Below, piece after piece: positions 61,063-64,000 of a DNA stretch of 64,000 nt. The DNA comes from Denitratimonas sp035703435. Its GTDB lineage: Bacteria; Pseudomonadota; Gammaproteobacteria; Xanthomonadales; Xanthomonadaceae. The position numbers were made by a program, and so were the translations under genes. The notes beneath the pieces are model-generated. The model made no database searches. It was not told the origin of the DNA and saw nothing but the letters and a program-made list of their open reading frames with translations. How positions within the stretch are numbered: the stretch's first letter is position 1; each line of letters opens with the position of its first letter. The stretch spans positions 1 through 64,000 of the forward strand of contig DASSYF010000022.1 in NCBI GenBank assembly GCA_035703435.1. Reading direction: 5' to 3'.

Positions 61063-62556
61063 ATGAAAATCTCAACCCTGGCCATGGCACTTTCGATGAC
61101 CCTTGCAAGCACTTCCAGCCTCGCCCTCGACAGTCGCGTCGTCATTTACTCGGGCAATTTTGATGCGGTTTCGCAAAGCTACCCATCGGCCAACATGCCG
61201 GGCTTGGCGCAGGTCAGCCAAGCGCTGAAGCACGACTTCGCCGCGGGCGCCAACAGCCTCGCACTCGATCGCCTGCCCATCGCCATCGATGTCGGCAGCG
61301 TGCAGTTGACGCTTGCCAATCCCGACATTCGCATCACCAGCCAACGCTATGACTTTGCCCTGCCCGACCAAGCGCAACTCTTGCAACAGGCCATCGGCCA
61401 GCGCGTGACGGTGGAACAGGCCAGTGGCGGCCATTTGCGGCGTTTCAACGGCGTCTTGCTGGCGGCGGGTGATGGCCTGACGCTTCGCCAGGACGATGGC
61501 CGCCTCCAGGTGTTGTCGCGTTACGACAGCTTCGAACTCGAACGCGCGCCCGAGAACCTCAACACGCGCCCGACCTTGCGGTGGAGTCTTGAAAGCCCGC
61601 GCGCCGGCGCACAGAACCTGCACGTGGATTACGCCACGGGCGGTATGGCTTGGCAGGCCGAGTATCTGGTGACCTTGGATAGCGCCGAACAGCACGGTCA
61701 CATGAGCCTGTCCGGCGCAGCCCAGGTCATCAATCGTTCGGGCCTGGATTACCTTGGCAGCCAACTCACCTTGGTGGCCGGCAGTCCGGCCCGCGCACGC
61801 GCGGCGGCGCCCGGCCCGGTCGTGATGGCGGCACCGGCTCCGATGGCCAAGGCCCGCATGGCCGCTGCCAGCTACGACGCCGGCATCGAGGCACAGGACT
61901 CGGGTGAGTATCACGCTTACGCGCTCCCCAAGCCCGTCGATCTGCCCAATGGCAGCATGCAACGGGTCAGTCTGCTGGATCCCGTGAACGACCTCGCCTT
62001 CGAGCGTCGCTATGAGGTCGGCAACGCCGATCTCGGCTACCGCCCCTCGCGCCCGCAAATCAATGCCGGCAACGATGAGCAGGTGCTGCCCGTGGGCGTG
62101 ACCCTGGTCTTTCACAACGACAAGGCCTCAGGGCTGGGCCTGCCTTTGCCCAATGGTCGGGTACGCGTATTTCAGAAGGCATCGCAAGGCAGCGATCTTC
62201 TGGGTGAGGCTTGGCTGGCGCATACCGCAGCTGGAGCGAAGGTCGAACTGGCTTTGGGCGAAGCCTTCGACCTCAAGGCCCGTCGCAGCTCCAGCGACAT
62301 GACACTGTCCGATGACCGTTTGAGCCTGAGTGAAACCATCGAAGTCAGCCTCTCCAACGCCAAGTCGCAGGCCGTCACCGTCAACTTGCGCGAAACCTTG
62401 CCGCGCTGGCAGGACTGGGAGATCACCGAAGCCTCCCAAAAATGGAACAAGCTAAACGCCCAAGCCATCGGTTTTGACGTCCAGGTTCCGGCCCAAGGCT
62501 CGGTCAAGGTGCGCTACCGCGTGAACTACCGCTGGCCCATGAATGTACGCCCCTGA
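61063..62556 (+). CDS. Exported DUF4139-domain protein
   Basis: 497 residues. Signal peptide (ISTLAMALSMTLASTSSLA), then an N-terminal beta domain (VVIYSGNFDAVSQSY...) and a DUF4139 C-terminal part (VDLPNGSMQRVSLLD, NGRVRVFQKASQGSDLLGE, LSLSETIEVSLSNAKSQAVTVNLRETLPRW, ending KVRYRVNYRWP). A central Ala/Pro/Met-rich linker (ARAAAPGPVVMAAPAPMAKA) separates them. DUF4139 proteins are exported or surface proteins of unknown function found in many bacteria and eukaryotes. ATG at 61063 begins the signal peptide. Confidence 0.85.
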   Translation: MKISTLAMALSMTLASTSSLALDSRVVIYSGNFDAVSQSYPSANMPGLAQVSQALKHDFAAGANSLALDRLPIAIDVGSVQLTLANPDIRITSQRYDFALPDQAQLLQQAIGQRVTVEQASGGHLRRFNGVLLAAGDGLTLRQDDGRLQVLSRYDSFELERAPENLNTRPTLRWSLESPRAGAQNLHVDYATGGMAWQAEYLVTLDSAEQHGHMSLSGAAQVINRSGLDYLGSQLTLVAGSPARARAAAPGPVVMAAPAPMAKARMAAASYDAGIEAQDSGEYHAYALPKPVDLPNGSMQRVSLLDPVNDLAFERRYEVGNADLGYRPSRPQINAGNDEQVLPVGVTLVFHNDKASGLGLPLPNGRVRVFQKASQGSDLLGEAWLAHTAAGAKVELALGEAFDLKARRSSSDMTLSDDRLSLSETIEVSLSNAKSQAVTVNLRETLPRWQDWEITEASQKWNKLNAQAIGFDVQVPAQGSVKVRYRVNYRWPMNVRP

Positions 62557-62590
62557 GCCAGTCAGATCACAAACCATACTTGATGGTACG

Positions 62591-62625
62591 GAAAGGCCAT
62601 GAAGCTGCTAGGCTCATGGCCTTTC
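62591..62625 (+). terminator. Stem-loop after the DUF4139 gene
   Basis: GAAAGGCCATGA (62591-62602) and TCATGGCCTTTC (62614-62625) form a perfect 12-bp stem with an 11-base loop, 35 bases after the stop. The 3' side ends CTTTCTC, with only a short U stretch. It may work as a terminator for the upstream gene. Confidence 0.55.
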
Positions 62626-62644
62626 TCATTGTGTGATTTGTCCC

Positions 62645-63427
62645 ATGCTCGAACGCATCGATCACGACGGCATCCTTGAGCTGCGCCTCGCGCGTCCGCC
62701 GGTCAACGCCCTCAACCAGGAACTTCTGGCCAATTTGCGCGATGCCATCGAAGCCGCTCCCGCCCAAGGTGCGCGCGCCTTGATCATCAGCGGTCAGCCG
62801 GGCGTCTTCACCGCCGGCCTGGACCTGCCCTGGCTGATGCAACAAGGCGTGGCCGCGGTCGAGGCCACGTGGCTGGCCTTCGGTCAGGTTTGCCGTGCGC
62901 TGGCCGCCTCGCCCCTGCTATCGGTCGCTGCAATCACCGGCCACAGCCCGGCCGGTGGCGCAGTCATCAGCTTGTATTGCGACTACCGCGTGATGGCGCA
63001 AAGCCCGCGTTCGGATAATCCAAGCGCGCCGGCATCGCCCTATCGCATCGGCTTGAACGAAGTGCAGGTGGGGCTGTTCGTACCCGATGCCATCCAGTTC
63101 GCGCTGCGTCGCGTGGTCGGCGCCTATCGGGCCGAGCGCCTGGTGGTGGCTGGCGCGATGCCGAGTGCCGAGGAAGCCCATGCCATCGGCATGGTGGATG
63201 AGCTACTGCCCTTGCCGGCGGTGAGCGCACGCGCTCTGGCCTGGCTTCAAAGCATGCTGGCGCTGCCGCAGGAAGCGCAACGCGAAACCCGACGACTGGC
63301 ACGCCGCGACCTGCTCGATGCCATCGACGATCCGGCACGCATGGATCTACCGCGCTTTCTTGCTGCCTGGCAAACACCCGAAACCCAAGCGGTGTTGCGT
63401 GCGGTGTTGACGCGACTGGGAAAATAA
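62645..63427 (+). CDS. Enoyl-CoA hydratase/isomerase (crotonase) family protein
   Basis: 260 residues. Crotonase fold: LARPPVNALNQELLANLRDAI, oxyanion-hole region VFTAGLDLPWLM and AAITGHSPAGGAVISLYCDYRVMA, then NEVQVGLFVPDAIQFALRRVVG. The usual two Glu acid/base residues of hydratases are not both apparent, so it may be an isomerase or a hydrolase. ATG at 62645 gives the family start MLERIDHDGILELRLARPP. Alone, right after the stem-loop; converging on the sulfurtransferase. Confidence 0.87.
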   Translation: MLERIDHDGILELRLARPPVNALNQELLANLRDAIEAAPAQGARALIISGQPGVFTAGLDLPWLMQQGVAAVEATWLAFGQVCRALAASPLLSVAAITGHSPAGGAVISLYCDYRVMAQSPRSDNPSAPASPYRIGLNEVQVGLFVPDAIQFALRRVVGAYRAERLVVAGAMPSAEEAHAIGMVDELLPLPAVSARALAWLQSMLALPQEAQRETRRLARRDLLDAIDDPARMDLPRFLAAWQTPETQAVLRAVLTRLGK

Positions 63428-63458
63428 CCTGGGCCGCGCATCGCGGCGAAACCGGCGC

Positions 63459-64000
63459 TCAGGCCTCGCCCGTGGCAATCGCACGCGTCGGATCACCGCA
63501 CCACTGGCTCCACGACCCGGCATAGAGCCGTGCCCCGTGAAAGCCAGCGTGCTCCATCGCCAACAGGTTGTGGCAGGCCGTCACGCCCGAGCCGCACATG
63601 TGCACCAGCGCCTGCGCCGGCCGCGCGCCGAGCAACGCGCCGAACTGTGCTGCCAGCACGTCTTTCGGCAGGAATCGACCATCGGCCGCGAGGTTGGCGG
63701 CAAACGGTCGATTGCGTGCACCCGGCACATGCCCGGCGCGCGGGTCCAGAGGCTCGACTTCACCGCGAAATCGCTCGGCGGCGCGGGCATCCAGCAGGCT
63801 GATCTCGCCCGCAGGCAGTGCTCGACTCACGTCATCCACCGTGACGATCTGGCGCGGGTCGAATTGCGCCTGATATCGACCCCGTGCGGGTTCTTCATGC
63901 GTGGTCGACAGCGCATGGCCTGCGGCCTGCCACGCGGCAAGACCCCCATCGAGCACCGCCACGTCGCGATGACCCAGTGCCCGCATCATCCACCACAGCC
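63459..64000 (-). CDS. sseA: Rhodanese-like sulfurtransferase, SseA type (C-terminal part only)
   Basis: The window ends inside the gene; about 180 C-terminal residues are present. They cover the end of a first rhodanese domain (LGHRDVAVLDGGLAAWQAAGH) and a complete second one (ISLLDARAAERFRGEVEPLD, GHVPGARNRPFAANL) with the active-site loop CGSGVTACHN and the final LYAGSWSQWCGDP. The CGSGVTA loop is of the 3-mercaptopyruvate sulfurtransferase type. It transfers sulfur from 3-mercaptopyruvate or thiosulfate to an acceptor. The gene converges on the crotonase gene. Confidence 0.88.
   Translation of the reverse strand, partial: LWWMMRALGHRDVAVLDGGLAAWQAAGHALSTTHEEPARGRYQAQFDPRQIVTVDDVSRALPAGEISLLDARAAERFRGEVEPLDPRAGHVPGARNRPFAANLAADGRFLPKDVLAAQFGALLGARPAQALVHMCGSGVTACHNLLAMEHAGFHGARLYAGSWSQWCGDPTRAIATGEA

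Overview
The window is a high-GC chromosomal segment of a gammaproteobacterium, most likely of the Xanthomonadales/Lysobacterales (Rhodanobacteraceae or Xanthomonadaceae type). The clues are the order lon-hupB-tRNAVal-tRNAAsp-ppiD, the carA/carB/greA/recJ cluster, a DksA with a long lysine/alanine-rich N-terminal tail, and an NAD-type isocitrate dehydrogenase. No phage, plasmid, CRISPR or complete insertion sequence was seen. Several families of small palindromic or MITE-like repeats are scattered between genes.

Layout. 1-836: non-coding, full of hairpin repeats. 837-2780: OPT-family transporter. 2803-9849 (minus): one tightly overlapping transcription unit that runs pssA, a GAF/SpoIIE-phosphatase/HATPase protein, a STAS protein, an MlaE-type permease, an MlaF-type ATPase, an MCE (MlaD-type) protein, a PqiC-like lipoprotein, a HolD-like gene and rimI. 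9961-11437: two DUF4124 proteins, then rplU-rpmA with a clear promoter and terminator. 11592-18945: a repeat element, proS, an unknown gene, an H-NS-like gene, ThrE-type and EamA exporters, and an amidase. 19326-27621: two ECF-like sigma factors, a 1456-residue membrane Ser/Thr kinase with a large propeller-like periplasmic region, an outer-membrane barrel protein, an exported protein that looks like a receiver domain, and an ATP-grasp enzyme. 27904-38738: amidohydrolase, ppiD, two tRNAs, hupB, lon, an outer-membrane protein, NAD-isocitrate dehydrogenase, a secreted protein and grxC. 38870-44206: a BepA-like M48 protease and the polyphosphate pair ppk1-ppx. 44271-48548: dksA, yidD, mpg, a His-rich exported protein and mgtE. 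48914-58562 (minus): carA, an S9 peptidase, carB, greA, a phosphoglycerate-mutase-like gene and recJ. 59126-64000: tRNAGly, an exported endonuclease/phosphatase-family lipoprotein, a PCu(A)C copper chaperone, a DUF4139 protein, a crotonase-family enzyme and a truncated rhodanese sulfurtransferase.

Two loci deserve attention. In the lipid-transport operon, a complete RsbU/RsbW/RsbV-like partner-switching set is translationally coupled to the MCE transporter and to phosphatidylserine synthase. This suggests phosphorylation control of phospholipid trafficking. The 19326-26742 locus looks like an envelope-sensing pathway: a transmembrane kinase with a periplasmic sensor, two paralogous sigma factors encoded beside it, and two envelope proteins that may be its inputs or outputs. 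Functions are inferred by recognising families and motifs by eye; no database search was run.
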